A DNA stretch of 64,000 bases. It comes from Siphonodentalium dalli. Its lineage: Eukaryota; Mollusca; Scaphopoda; Gadilida; Siphonodentaliidae. Shown here piece by piece: positions 37,630 to 48,507 of this stretch (its first letter is position 1; each line of letters starts with the position of its first letter). The DNA is taken from contig CP136062.1 in assembly GCA_032622095.1 (NCBI GenBank), positions 16,151,710-16,215,709 on the forward strand, written 5' to 3'. The notes below the pieces were generated by a model that was not told the origin of the DNA, ran no database searches, and saw only the letters and a list, made by a program, of their open reading frames with translations. Position numbers and translations under genes: made by a program.

Positions 37630-39039
37630 AGAAACACCTGTAAACAATATAAAAGATATAACAACGATCTCATCAATACTCTGGAGTCAAATAGGTTCGG
37701 AGCTTCCATTGGCAGTATCTACCTTGGTGCTCCTGTAGTAGCCGATGACATAGCAATACTAGCGACAAACCCGGAGGATTTACAACTCTCACTCGACACA
37801 GTACACAATATCTCCTCTAAAGATAGAGTGACGATCAACCCTACGAAAAGCGACATTGTTATCTTCAATGCATCCAAAAAGAGAATGAATGAGCACGATG
37901 AATGGAAGATGGGAGAAGATACAATCAGAGAGACAAACAGAACGGTACATCTGGGGTTGACCCGCTCTAATCAAAAGAGTGATATGATAGACCAACGGAT
38001 CCAGAAAGGTAGAAGATCTCTGTATGCTATCCTGGGAGCAGGCCTACAAGGGAAGAATGGAATTAACCCATACCTATCATACAGGCTGTATACCTTGTTT
38101 GGTAGACCACGGATTACTTACGGGCTGGAAGTGATGACACTACTTGAAGGAGAGCAGCAAGCTCTGAAGAAATACGAAATGGGTCTTATCAAGGATTTGC
38201 AAAATTTACCATCCAGATGTCCGAACGTTGCAGCCTATATGCTTGTGGGTACCCTCCCGATCACGGCCAGTATAGAAAAGAATGCCTTAACACTGTTCCA
38301 TAGAGTGGCTATGCGAGTTAACTCACCCGAGCATAAACTTGCCAACAGACAGCTTGCTGTTAAGGACATCGGTGACAGAAGCTGGTTTTCATACATAAGA
38401 AGAGTGCTGGCTAAATACCAACTCCCATCCGCCTTCGACATTATTAAGAATCCTCTGGACAAGGCAACTTGGAAAAGACAGATGGACTCAGCTGTCGACA
38501 GCTATTTCAACACATTATGGACCGAGGAGATGCAAAGTAAACCTTCGTTGAGATTTTTAAGTCTACAAAGTCACCCGACAGCTGAGAGTCATACACTATG
38601 GAAGAGCGTACCAGCAAATGAAAGGGAAGTGAAGAAGGCGATGGTGAAAGCAAAACTAGTCACGGGAACATACATACTTCAAGCAAATAGACACCAATTC
38701 AACCAGTTTGAAGTCTCTCCAACCTGTCTGCTATGTAAGGAAAAGCCAGAAAATCGTGAGCACTTTCTTCTTGAGTGCTCAGCTAGTGAAGAAGTTCGAA
38801 GTAATCACATTAAGGCGATGAAGAATCTACTTTCCAATGGTTGCTGTCCAGATGTTGCAGAGGAGATTAGTTGTTCTGAACAGTTAATGCTGCACTGCTT
38901 ACTCGACTGTACCCATATTAGAATTTCCAACCTAATCGGTAATAACTGGGACCTGGTTCAAAAGATCGAACATATCAGTCGAGCAATGATTTTCGAGCTG
39001 CATAATTTCCGAGCAGCTACCATCAGCAAACAGACGTAA
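37630..39039 (+). pseudogene. 5'-truncated non-LTR retrotransposon: end of RT domain and C-terminus
   Basis: The open frame begins near 37630 (QYKRYNNDLINTLESNRFG), contains VVADDIAIL, which is the RT catalytic DD block, and KSDIVIF, then a thumb/connection region (YLSYRLYTLFGRPRITYGLE) and a C-terminal CLLCKEKP, H, C motif (C-x2-C-x8-H-x4-C), ending at 39039. The endonuclease and RT palm blocks 1-4 are absent, as is normal for incomplete target-primed reverse transcription. The frame is otherwise undamaged for about 1.4 kb, so the insertion is fairly recent. It differs in sequence from the element at 43891 (ADD here versus YADD there) and so belongs to another clade. Confidence 0.85.
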
Positions 39040-39418
39040 GGTGACAACCAAGGCAATCAAAATCTAATCATGGACTCAAGTCAAATTTCATTGTTTGATT
39101 TATTTGAAGATTATACTAACTACTAGCACTAACGACTACAAATCATTAACTCTCTGAAATAGTGCATAATCTATGCTCGATACTAACCTCTATCAATCTA
39201 ATATAATAGTGGTATATAGTATACATGTATGTGCGGTAATACTTGCGGAACTCTCTCCTGCTATTCTTGGAAAATTCTTCCTACATTCCTTCTGACTATC
39301 TACTGCTGCTGGAAACTAATCCTCTTACCAGAAACTGATCAGCAGTCGATATTGTGTACCTGTTTAATACAGGGTTCTCCGAAAACAACGGAGGAAATTA
39401 CAACCAACCAACCAACCA
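39040..39418 (+). other. 3' UTR of the truncated element and 5' leader of the ORF1 gene
   Basis: There is no ORF of interest here. Its second half (from about 39230) runs into a CCAACCAACCAACCA tract directly before the ORF1 ATG. The boundary between the two elements is not evident. Confidence 0.4.
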
Positions 39419-40756
39419 ATGGCGGACCAATCTCCACAAGTCCTAAAACAGAATCTGACAGATAGCTTAACCAACTGTGATGATCTCCCACCTAACGGGG
39501 ATATTAGTGAATGTTCTACTAAAAGCTCGACCAAACTTCAGAGTTCACCTGTTAAAATAAATCAAGATGATCCTGACTCTGTCATGGAAGTGATAAACTC
39601 GGTGGCCAAAGAACAATTTGAAATCTCTTCTAGTCAAACAGTAACCCCGGTGCACACGCCTTTGACTTCACCAACTAACTCCCCATCCCTCCAAAATTTG
39701 AACTTAAGGCTAGTGGATCTGAAGAAGGGGACTTCAAGAAAGAGGTTTATTGATGACACATCGCCCAGCCGAACGAACCGTAGAAAGTGTTCATTGGATG
39801 AACAAACAGAAGAGTTGATAAATAACACAATTAAAGAGCAACTCAGCAAAACAATTAAAGAAGAATTTGAGGCTGTGAATAGGAATTTAACATCCACCAT
39901 TACTTCACTACTGGCAAATCTAGACATCAAAATTGATGAAGCTGTAAAAAACAATATCAAGGACACCAGGCAGGAGATTACAGATGTAAAAGGTCAAATG
40001 AAAGAAATGAAAAACGAATTAGACTCACTAAAAACAGAAATTCAGACACTAAAATCAGAAAATATCCAACTCAAAACAAAAACAAGTGAAAATAAACAAT
40101 TAATCAACGACCAAAGTGAAAGTGTGCCTGAAGAAATTATTGAACTTATTGAAACAAAATTCACCAAAGCTAAAGAATACAGTTTTGATCTATTCGAAGG
40201 AGCAGAGCAATACAGCCGCAGAAATTGTCTTATTTTTCACAATGTTGAGATCCCAAATGACATTACTATTGGTGACTTTGTGCATTTTGATTGGATAGGG
40301 CTTATAATGAGAATATGCAAAGAAAAACTTAACATTCAACTCAGTCGAAGAGACATCAGTCGAGCACACCCCCTAGGCAGTATAAAGACAACAGATAGGC
40401 AACCAACTAATCCAATCAAGAATAGGAACCCAAGACATGCTACAGATGAAAACAACCAGTCAGTTCCTAAGAAAAGAACAATAAAAACTGTGCAAATCAT
40501 TGTGAGGTTCAACCTCTGGGTTACAAAATATGAAGTTTATATGTCTAAGAAAGCCCTAAAGGGGGTCAGTATTATCATAATAACCGAAGCCCTGACAGAG
40601 ACCCGCCAAGCAATAGTCCGAGAACTATCTGTTCTAAAAAAGAACAAAAAGATTGATTCTTACTGGACTTTTGACGGGCGGGTTTTTGCCAAGGCGACAC
40701 CAAATGGAAAGAAACTCAAGTTGAACACAATCGAAGAAGCGAAAGCTCTCGCTTAA
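39419..40756 (+). CDS. Retrotransposon ORF1-type nucleic-acid-binding protein (445 aa)
   Basis: An intact ORF from an ATG after an ACCAACC-rich leader to TAA. The N-terminal 100 residues are polar (MADQSPQVLKQ, NSPSLQNLN). Residues about 135-245 are Lys/Glu-rich with heptad character (VKGQMKEMKNELDSLKTEIQ), probably a coiled coil for trimerisation. Residues about 265-440 match the RRM-plus-C-terminal-domain pattern of L1-like and related ORF1 proteins: AEQYSRRNCLIFHNVEI, DISRAHPLG, QIIVRFNLW, SYWTFDGRVFAKA. ORF1 proteins bind element RNA as a chaperone. No matching ORF2 follows within 3 kb, so its partner is either the element at 43891 (separated by unrelated repeats) or absent. Confidence 0.8.
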   Translation: MADQSPQVLKQNLTDSLTNCDDLPPNGDISECSTKSSTKLQSSPVKINQDDPDSVMEVINSVAKEQFEISSSQTVTPVHTPLTSPTNSPSLQNLNLRLVDLKKGTSRKRFIDDTSPSRTNRRKCSLDEQTEELINNTIKEQLSKTIKEEFEAVNRNLTSTITSLLANLDIKIDEAVKNNIKDTRQEITDVKGQMKEMKNELDSLKTEIQTLKSENIQLKTKTSENKQLINDQSESVPEEIIELIETKFTKAKEYSFDLFEGAEQYSRRNCLIFHNVEIPNDITIGDFVHFDWIGLIMRICKEKLNIQLSRRDISRAHPLGSIKTTDRQPTNPIKNRNPRHATDENNQSVPKKRTIKTVQIIVRFNLWVTKYEVYMSKKALKGVSIIIITEALTETRQAIVRELSVLKKNKKIDSYWTFDGRVFAKATPNGKKLKLNTIEEAKALA

Positions 40757-40921
40757 ATGTTTAAACTGTGAAAATTCATAATAACACAATTTCATATACT
40801 TTGTATAAACCTTTCAGACCCTATCCACTTTTTGTAGAAACCTATAGTACAGGTTAATTTGACACATCTAACACATATTATATATGTATATATATATATA
40901 TGTGTATTTATACCATACACT

Positions 40922-41165
40922 TCCCTATAAAGTAATTTCCCCCCATTTGTTGGATATATTTTCCAAAACCCCACTATCTACCGATACTTGCTTGTCTCAA
41001 GGCAAGTACTAGCTGTCTTACAGTTTTACAATATTAATGTATCTATAAAGTAAATTCCCCCCATTTGTTGGATATATTTTCCAAAACCCCACTATCTACC
41101 GATACTTGCTTGTCTCAAGGCAAGTACTAGCTGTCTTACAGTTTTACAATATTAATGTATCTCTA
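40922..41165. repeat. 119-bp tandem duplication
   Basis: Two nearly identical copies starting near 40926 and 41045 (catttgttggatatatttt, ctagctgtcttacagtttt). A (TA)n tract precedes them. Confidence 0.93.
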
Positions 41166-41344
41166 CCAATAACAATGAACTCATTTCATTAATAATAATT
41201 CAACCTTAACAAATATAATCTTCTATGTGTTCAATGAGAGTTTCTGGTCATTATTTACACCTAAGGATGTATGCGGGTTTATTTATTTTATTTAAAAATT
41301 AATTAATTATTTAATAAATAAATAAATAATCCTTTTTTCTACAT

Positions 41345-41690
41345 CCTCCAGTTAAAGATACACAGTCTGAACTAACGCCCCTTTTTTTCACTCTTTAGCT
41401 TCGGGGGTAAAATATATTTGATGTAAATTTTGTGATCTGCTATTTGTTTGCCACTAGCCTGCAGATGACGGGTGACCAATGTACTCCTCACATCAAATTG
41501 TGTTGAACAAAATTCTCAAATATACTGAAATTTTATACTTTAGTTGACATCGGTTAACATTATTTTTTCTGGTATTAATTAATCGACTCTGATAATATTT
41601 TTTGTATCTTGATTCTGAAGAAATTCTGCCGTTGTTGGTTTACGATGAACCAGGGACCATAGAATCAAATTGGGCAGTGTACCTTTAATT
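41345..41690. repeat. Dispersed repeat, copy 2
   Basis: Same block order as 22845-23215 (aaagatacacagtctgaact, cttcgggggtaaaa, attaatcgactctgataa). It ends at cagtgtaccttta. Confidence 0.75.
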
Positions 41691-43593
41691 TGACTGAGAA
41701 ATGTTAATGACATTAAGATATGTTTACTCATGTTCTTTTTCCCCTCTGAAATCCCGAACCTGGTTTTCATCCTCAAATTTTTGAACATCCTGAATTTTAC
41801 ATGGAATATCACATTTAATTTATTTGGTTCATAAACAATAAACACCATTTGATTGGCCCTTTTATGTCGAAACTGCGCAGATACGGCATTAAAGTGCCAG
41901 CTAAATAAGGCCAAGAAAGAAAAAAAAAAAAAAAAAATAATAATAATTATTATTATTATTTTTTTTTTTTCATATTCAACATAAATAAATTAAATTTAAG
42001 ACCACATTTATACATGTAATGTGGCCGAATAAAGCCTAACTTCATAATCTGTAAATGACAGTTATAGACCTTCAAGTCTCGCGATGAATTGAAATTGATA
42101 AATTATCCACCCCACCACACCCCCATGCTATTAATTTATGTTCTAATAGATATATAATAATATCATACTGGTTAATCCCTGTTCATACTGTTCATTGTTG
42201 AAATCATCATAGTTCATTATTTCATTACTTCCATCTGATAGTACCCCACAAACATTTGGTGCTACTTTCCTCTTCTAAACAGAAACACACTGCCAGGATA
42301 TTAACTGCCTAAGTACAAGCCTGTAGACCAGGTATGTCTGTAAAGACTACAGTATACTGTTTGATAATTATATCTCTTCCCCGAATCTAAATTTTTTTAG
42401 ATATATATGGTTTTTTAGAAAATAAAAACATACCTAAGAACAGCATGTATATGCTGTATGAGGGAGATATACAATTTGGAAAGTCTTATGACCTGGGACA
42501 GGAGATTTTACTATTTTTAGAATAGGTGAAGACATATAAAGAAACTTGTAAAAGCATTTTACATATTGATATGGCCTTTTTAGTTGTACGGCATAGTTGT
42601 GTCTGGGACATGGTGCCATTTGTGGTTGGGGACTAGAGGTACGCACTTCTGATCAGCTAAAGGAATTTTTCATCATTGTGACTTATTCCCCAAAATGATA
42701 AATGATAATGATCATTTGAGTTACACCCTCTTATTATAAGGCATTGACTAACTATACAAGTTAGGCTACATAGGCCTATTAGGCCTCATAATAAACTTAG
42801 ACTTCCACTAGTAGTGCCATGATCTCAAAATATACTGAAAATGATATATGAATGTTCCTTTGGCTGATAGGAGTGAGTACCTTGTCCTTAATCTTTAAGT
42901 TTAACTTGATCAATACTGTTTTTCAGTATTATATAAATGATGTGTTAAAGATTGGCTATAGCGGTATGTAATTAACTCATCCATAAATTCAATCTAGATT
43001 CAAACTGTTCAATGCCTTGGGCAAAACCAATTGCTTCTGAACGCAGCTGTACTGACAACAATTTCGTCGACACCTGACTAGACAGCGCCACAATTTTTGC
43101 CATTTCTAATATAAACATTCTTTCCTGGCCTATTTATCAACAGTTAAAGCATTTCACGTTACAAATGGTAGCTAAGTGACTTTGCATCCGACATGATGAT
43201 ACTTTTGAAACGAATATTACTCTAAGAACAAAAGGAATGCATGTTATTATCAAAGTTTGATTCAAACCGTGTGAAACTCCAGTACATCCACCCGGGCGAG
43301 ACAGGCTTTAACCTTTTGACCTTTTCTGATCATACGAAATGTACGGAAGACCGTCCGCACCAAAATTCATTAACTAGTAACAGGCAGCGAACGCTTCGAA
43401 TTTAATGCAGTAATTTCAACCCTTATCTCACCTTATATATCAGAATATATACATGGACTCCTGGGGCGAGATACCGTACCTAAATGTGCCATTAACGGAC
43501 TATACCGCTGGGATATCCTACTATTGATATCTTACCCCCGGAGCCCGTGTAAACTTTACCGCATCGGTAAAACTCAGAACATTATAAAACCAT
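41691..43593. other. No gene recognised; possibly includes the 5' leader of the retrotransposon
   Basis: A/T homopolymer runs at 41920-41975. From about 43000 the sequence is less AT-rich and could be element 5' UTR, but I see no promoter or boundary. Confidence 0.4.
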
Positions 43594-43890
43594 ATGGCTT
43601 ACTTGTATATATTAGTAATTTCATCTTTCTTATTAATATCAACTTATTCACCATGTAAGCCTACAATAGTTTCATATCATCTTTTCCTCATGTTTTCTCC
43701 ATGTTTTTCTCATATTTCTCTCTTATTTCTAAATCAGTTTCACTCATTAGTTTTGAAATATCTCTTGAATCATACACAACACACTTTTAGAAATAACCCT
43801 GACCGAGCTGTGGATTACTTTTCATCTGTCTTCCAAATTAACTTCAGTTCCGTCACGGTACGATGCTTTTCGGTCATGAACATCCCATAA
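43594..43890 (+). CDS. 98-aa hydrophobic ORF upstream of, and in frame with, retrotransposon ORF2
   Basis: ATG at 43594, ending in a TAA that directly abuts the ORF2 ATG in the same frame (TAA then ATG at 43888-43893). The peptide is rich in Leu, Ile, Phe and Ser with signal-like hydrophobic runs and no recognised domain. It may be 5' UTR sequence, a short upstream ORF, or the remnant of a longer ORF2 N-terminus separated by one stop. Coding status is uncertain. Confidence 0.3.
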   Translation: MAYLYILVISSFLLISTYSPCKPTIVSYHLFLMFSPCFSHISLLFLNQFHSLVLKYLLNHTQHTFRNNPDRAVDYFSSVFQINFSSVTVRCFSVMNIP

Positions 43891-46800
43891 ATGGGTATCT
43901 CTGCCGAGCAGCATCGTATAGTGACGGGAATTTTTGATTCAAAGAAGAAAGCCCCGTCGCAGAAAATAAAACATGTTACATGCAGCTTTCTCATATTGAA
44001 ATCATTCCGTGGATCAAGTATTAGGCTACCGTTGATCCTGGTTTTAATTACAGCGCTTCTTATAATTTCAGGTTCAGTCCATGTCAATCCGGGCCCTGTA
44101 CTAGACCAGACATTAATAACTGAAAACCATCCCGACACTTTGACCATTTTCCAACAAAATATAAGAAGCATTCGGAATAAAATCCACAAAATAAATCACA
44201 TAATATCTGATTATGATATATTATGCTTTACCGAAACTCATCTGGACCCCTCATACCCATCTGAAAATATTCTTATTGAAGGATTCACCCCTCCTGTCCG
44301 AGCCGATCGGGATTGTCATGGTGGTGGTATTTGTGTATACTTCGACGATAACTTATTATACAAGCGCATCGAAAGTCTAGAATTTGACACGTCTGTAATG
44401 TGGTTTGAAATACGCAGTAAACTTACAAAATTTCTCTTATGTCTATCATACCGATCAGAGGACTTCTGTGCCCCAAACTATTGGACCCTCTTCGAGGAAT
44501 CCATTTTTGAAGCGTTAGATATTTCCCATAAAGTAATACTACTTGGGGATTTTAATTCAAATTATCTAGATCCCTCGTCCAAACTTAAAAATATCACGGA
44601 CTATTTTTCACTCAGAAATGTGATTACATCCCCGACCAGAATCACTGCTACATCCGCGACGCTTCTGGACCCCATCATTATAAGCCCTGACATTCAAGTG
44701 AGGGATGCCGACATCCTTGACTTAGAAATTTCGGACCACTTAGGTGTTTATGCGACCATCTCATTTGATCAACTGTCATCCCCTTCCTTCCAAAGGAAAA
44801 TATGGAACTATAATCGCGGCGACTTCCAAAAGGCGGAAATTTTAATAAATGATATAAATTGGGACGATCTCCTCCAGCCTGAAAACGACATTGATAGGGT
44901 AGTGCAAATTTTCTATGATAAATTCTTTGAAATAATGCGAATCACTATACCACAAACTACAGTTACGATAAGATCGAAAGACAAAATTTGGTTCAATAGC
45001 GACATCCGACGTGAGATTCGACGTCGAGATAGATTGCGATCGGTCGCCATCAAGTCTGGCACTGAAAATAATTGGACAAAATACAAAAAATCGAGGAACA
45101 AAGTCAACAACATGAAAAAGTATGCGAAAGCCAAATTTGAAAACAATATCGAAGATAGGGTAAATGACAGTTCTTCGCCCCGTGAATTCTGGCATCTCAT
45201 CAACTTTCTTTTGAACAAAAAGAAGATAACAAAAATACCACCTATTTATTCTACGGATGGAGATATTAAAGTCAATGGTGTATCTTTTGTCTCAAACGAT
45301 TTGGGAAAAGCCGAGTGCCTGAATACAAAATTCCTCTCAAATTCCACGATTGACCAGAAAGATCACAAACTACCTGATTTCAGTTCACGATGCAATAAAG
45401 AATTATCAGAACTTAAATTTTCAGTCGATGATGTCATATCTGCGATCAGATCACTTAAAACGAACAAAGCCTATGGCTATGACGGAGTTAGTCCAAAAAT
45501 GCTCCACGGCACGGCTAACGCTATAGCCCACCCTCTTTTCTTAATTTTTAAAAAATCTCTACAAACGGGAAAGTTCCCATCACAGTGGAAGAAAGCCAAT
45601 GTGATTCCTATTTTTAAAAATGGAGATTCCGCAGATAGCGCTAATTACCGACCAATTTCCCTTCTACCATGCCTGGGTAAAATTCTTGAAAAGTTAGTTC
45701 TAAAGAGAATCTCGTCCTTTTTCGATGAGAATAAACTCCTATTTCAAAATCAGTCGGGTTTCGTTCCGAAACACAGCACTACATTCCAAATGATTGATCT
45801 TTATCACCAGCTGTGTCAGACACTCGACAAAGGCCTATACACTTGTTCAGTATTTTGTGATATCTCTAAAGCCTTCGAGAGAGTCTGGCACAGAGGGTTG
45901 ATTGCCAAAACTACCGCGTATGGGATAACAGGGTCGCTTTCTAAATGGCTGGAGGACTATCTCACTAACAGGAAGCAAAGGGTCCGAATCAATAACACTT
46001 ATTCTGATTTTGAAACCATCACAGCGGGTGTTCCCCAAGGATCAATCCTTGGGCCTTTCCTATTTTTAATATACATTAATGACATACCAGATAACCTCAC
46101 ATCAACTGTTAGAATGTATGCGGATGACACATGTCTCACAGCTTCTCACTTCAATCTTAACATCCTACAATCAGAACTAAATGAGGACCTCAAAAGGGTC
46201 AGTCTATGGGCAGACAACTGGTTAGTTTCGTTCAATCCCAAGAAAACCAAGGCAATATCCTTCTCATTCGTGCCTCAAGATAATTCCCCAGATTTAATAT
46301 TCCAGGACGAAACTATTTCATTTAACGAATCGCATAAGCACCTTGGCCTTGAATTTCAATCAAACTTAAAATGGAACAAACAAATAGAATACACAGCAAA
46401 CAAAGCTGCCTCTAGACTATCACAATTGAGGAAATTTAAAAACGATCTCGATAGAAAGACACTCGAAAAAATTTACAATGCGTATATCCTTCCTATTTTG
46501 GATTATGCTGACGTCGTATGGGATTCAGCACCCGATTACTTATTGGAAAAACTCGACCGAATACATAAAGACGCCGCTAGAATCGTAACCGGCCTAAATC
46601 GTTCAGTATCACTTAACAAGTTATGGCTTGAGGTAGGTTGGCGGACACTACACAGGCGTAGGCAACATCGCCATTTGCAAGCAATTTACAGAATTATCCA
46701 TGAAGACGCCCCTTTGTATCTGACATATCTCCTACCGGCACGCTCCAGAGAACGATCGGATTATAATCTTAGATTTCCAAATAAATTTTATTCCTATTTC

Positions 46801-47256
46801 GCTAACACTGAGCATTTTAAACAGTCATTTCTCCCATCTGTTGTTCTGGAATGGAACAAATTACCTGTGTATGTAATCAATGCAACCTCTATTTCCGATT
46901 TCAAAGCCAATTTAGGGATTATAGATCCAATAATAAAACCACCCTCTTATTTTTATACAGGAAAAAGGAAAATTAATACAATACACTGTAAAATTCGGAA
47001 TCAGTGTAGTGATCTCCGTTCGGATATGTTTGATAATCACATATCAGATTCGCCTATATGCCCCTGTAACTTAGACATTGAAGACGCCAATCACTATTTT
47101 CATGTTTGCCCTTTATTTGTAGATCAGAGAATTGACTTTTACCGAAATTTAAGTATTAATGGCTTTCAATCATTAGAAGCAAATCATTTCTTATATGGGG
47201 TAAAAGGTATATCAAAACACTACTCTTTTCCGCATTACTCAATCTTTTATAGCTAA
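43891..47256 (+). CDS. Non-LTR retrotransposon ORF2: endonuclease plus reverse transcriptase (1121 aa)
   Basis: An uninterrupted frame with an APE-type endonuclease followed by a reverse transcriptase. Endonuclease: QQNIRSIRN with Asn90, FTETHL with Glu115, LGDFN with Asp220, and SDH at 281-283. RT: NYRPISLLPCLGKILEKL, a DISKAFERVWH block, GVPQGSILGP from residue 713, and the catalytic YADD at 743-746 with two Asp metal ligands. The C-terminus carries C-x-C-x8-H-x4-C near residue 1060, a zinc-knuckle-like motif common in Jockey/CR1-type elements. Before the endonuclease are a hydrophobic stretch and SVHVNPGP (NPGP at 66-69), a degenerate 2A-like motif. The absence of frameshifts suggests a young, possibly active copy. 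It lies downstream of, and converges on, the death-domain gene. Confidence 0.93.
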   Translation: MGISAEQHRIVTGIFDSKKKAPSQKIKHVTCSFLILKSFRGSSIRLPLILVLITALLIISGSVHVNPGPVLDQTLITENHPDTLTIFQQNIRSIRNKIHKINHIISDYDILCFTETHLDPSYPSENILIEGFTPPVRADRDCHGGGICVYFDDNLLYKRIESLEFDTSVMWFEIRSKLTKFLLCLSYRSEDFCAPNYWTLFEESIFEALDISHKVILLGDFNSNYLDPSSKLKNITDYFSLRNVITSPTRITATSATLLDPIIISPDIQVRDADILDLEISDHLGVYATISFDQLSSPSFQRKIWNYNRGDFQKAEILINDINWDDLLQPENDIDRVVQIFYDKFFEIMRITIPQTTVTIRSKDKIWFNSDIRREIRRRDRLRSVAIKSGTENNWTKYKKSRNKVNNMKKYAKAKFENNIEDRVNDSSSPREFWHLINFLLNKKKITKIPPIYSTDGDIKVNGVSFVSNDLGKAECLNTKFLSNSTIDQKDHKLPDFSSRCNKELSELKFSVDDVISAIRSLKTNKAYGYDGVSPKMLHGTANAIAHPLFLIFKKSLQTGKFPSQWKKANVIPIFKNGDSADSANYRPISLLPCLGKILEKLVLKRISSFFDENKLLFQNQSGFVPKHSTTFQMIDLYHQLCQTLDKGLYTCSVFCDISKAFERVWHRGLIAKTTAYGITGSLSKWLEDYLTNRKQRVRINNTYSDFETITAGVPQGSILGPFLFLIYINDIPDNLTSTVRMYADDTCLTASHFNLNILQSELNEDLKRVSLWADNWLVSFNPKKTKAISFSFVPQDNSPDLIFQDETISFNESHKHLGLEFQSNLKWNKQIEYTANKAASRLSQLRKFKNDLDRKTLEKIYNAYILPILDYADVVWDSAPDYLLEKLDRIHKDAARIVTGLNRSVSLNKLWLEVGWRTLHRRRQHRHLQAIYRIIHEDAPLYLTYLLPARSRERSDYNLRFPNKFYSYFANTEHFKQSFLPSVVLEWNKLPVYVINATSISDFKANLGIIDPIIKPPSYFYTGKRKINTIHCKIRNQCSDLRSDMFDNHISDSPICPCNLDIEDANHYFHVCPLFVDQRIDFYRNLSINGFQSLEANHFLYGVKGISKHYSFPHYSIFYS

Positions 47257-47535
47257 AACAGAGCGTTTTGAACAAACCCATGTATGGTAAATTTCGCTAT
47301 TCATCTTTCAACTCACTGAGTTCTAGCGTTTTCTTCATAACCGAGATTGGAATACAGATGGAAACCCGACATCCGCAGCACACACACTCTGCACTCTTCT
47401 TTATAAACAGTTTGCTATATCTGCTATGTATTTTTATGTATGTTCCATGATTGTATTAGGAGAGGGGCAAGTTTGTAAGTTTTGTAACTTGTGCCCTGAT
47501 CCCTATGTATATTTTGTTTCTAAATACATTAAAAT
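47257..47535 (+). mobile_element. Presumed 3' UTR of the non-LTR element
   Basis: About 280 bp between the ORF2 stop and an A-rich end (taaatacattaaaatatg). No second gene is visible. The boundary is estimated from loss of pattern, as no clear target duplication was found. Confidence 0.5.
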
Positions 47536-47725
47536 ATGTTTAAAGTAATGACAGGATTATTAACATTGGTCCTGTTAGAAGTATATTATTCACCTTTGCC
47601 AGCAAAATATTGGTACGGCCAAAACCGTCCAGCCGTACCCAGAATTACGCCCTTGTTTCTCCACCTGCGATTTCCCCCGCTTACACGTCTAAGGTGGAAC
47701 ATATATTATAAAAAGGCTAATTTCT

Positions 47726-47988
47726 TTATTCTATCAATTCAGCAATATCATATTGTCCATGCTCAGCAAGCTTTTGAGCGAGTCCTGCTGCTGTTGCATT
47801 TTCTGGACAAAGTTGTTCCCATTTTATTATTGACTGGATTATCTTCTCCTTGCGTGATCGGAAATCATGGTCAATGTTGTCGATTGCTGCTTGAGTTAAT
47901 TCTAGTCGCCTCGCGAATGACTCCCAGTCCCCATTGAGATTATCACATACGGTTAGTCTGTCAGTGTTGTTCAAACTCCTATCGGAAT
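47726..47988 (-). CDS. Terminal exon: C-terminal death domain
   Basis: The acceptor tttcatttctttttcag opens in phase 1, and the exon encodes about 86 residues to a TAA stop. The sequence carries death-domain hallmarks in order: DRLTVCDNL, the DWESFARRLELTQ helix 2-3 signature, AIDNIDHDF, an EKIIQSIIKWEQ helix with its conserved Trp, and ATAAGLAQKLAEHG. Death domains mediate homotypic assembly in cytosolic signalling platforms (RIPK1, FADD, MyD88, IMD). An AATAAA overlaps the stop codon, so the 3' UTR may be very short. Just downstream lies the 3' end of a non-LTR element on the opposite strand. The open frame extends upstream of the acceptor, but that part is repeat and intron sequence. Confidence 0.88.
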
Positions 47989-48094
47989 CTGAAAAAGAAA
48001 TGAAAAAGTATATACATGTATAGTATAGAATCTCGGTGTGCATTGAGGGATCGAACATAACACACACATCACAGTTGTCTGAAAATGTTAGTGT

Positions 48095-48475
48095 CAAGTC
48101 TGAGTTTAGTGTGCCTGTCATTTGCATAATGAGGTCCCAAGACGGTGATTTAGTGACGCTATCTCGCATAGATTGAAGTTCCAAAATGGTGAATATTGTG
48201 ATGTACACCCATTGGGAACCTCGATTATGCAATATGTCGTCTGCCAATTTTTGGATATAGAGAAACTAAACTAAACAATAAATAGAATCTTTGTGAAGAA
48301 GTTTCTATAGAAATTTGATAATAAAGAAACTTCTCAGAGAAGATGAGGTCTAAGCAGAATGAGTTCCCCAGAGGGTAAATTTAGTGATGCTAGCCCACTA
48401 TGCGGGATAGCGTCACTAAATTCATCCTCTGGGGACCTCATTCTGCAAATGACAAGCACACTAAATTTAGGCTTG
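48095..48475. mobile_element. Foldback MITE, same family as 24151-24404
   Basis: Ends caagtctgagtttagtgtg and cacactaaatttaggcttg, with palindromic modules near 48125-48232 and 48353-48446. It lies in the last intron of the death-domain gene and overlaps spurious upstream extension of that exon's frame. Confidence 0.82.
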
Positions 48476-48507
48476 TGTATTATTGTCTCATTGGCCAGTC
48501 TAATTAA

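Noticed and set aside
47990-48247. N-terminal extension of the death-domain frame beginning MADDILHNRG
   Set aside because: It lies beyond a strong acceptor and is made of foldback MITE sequence.
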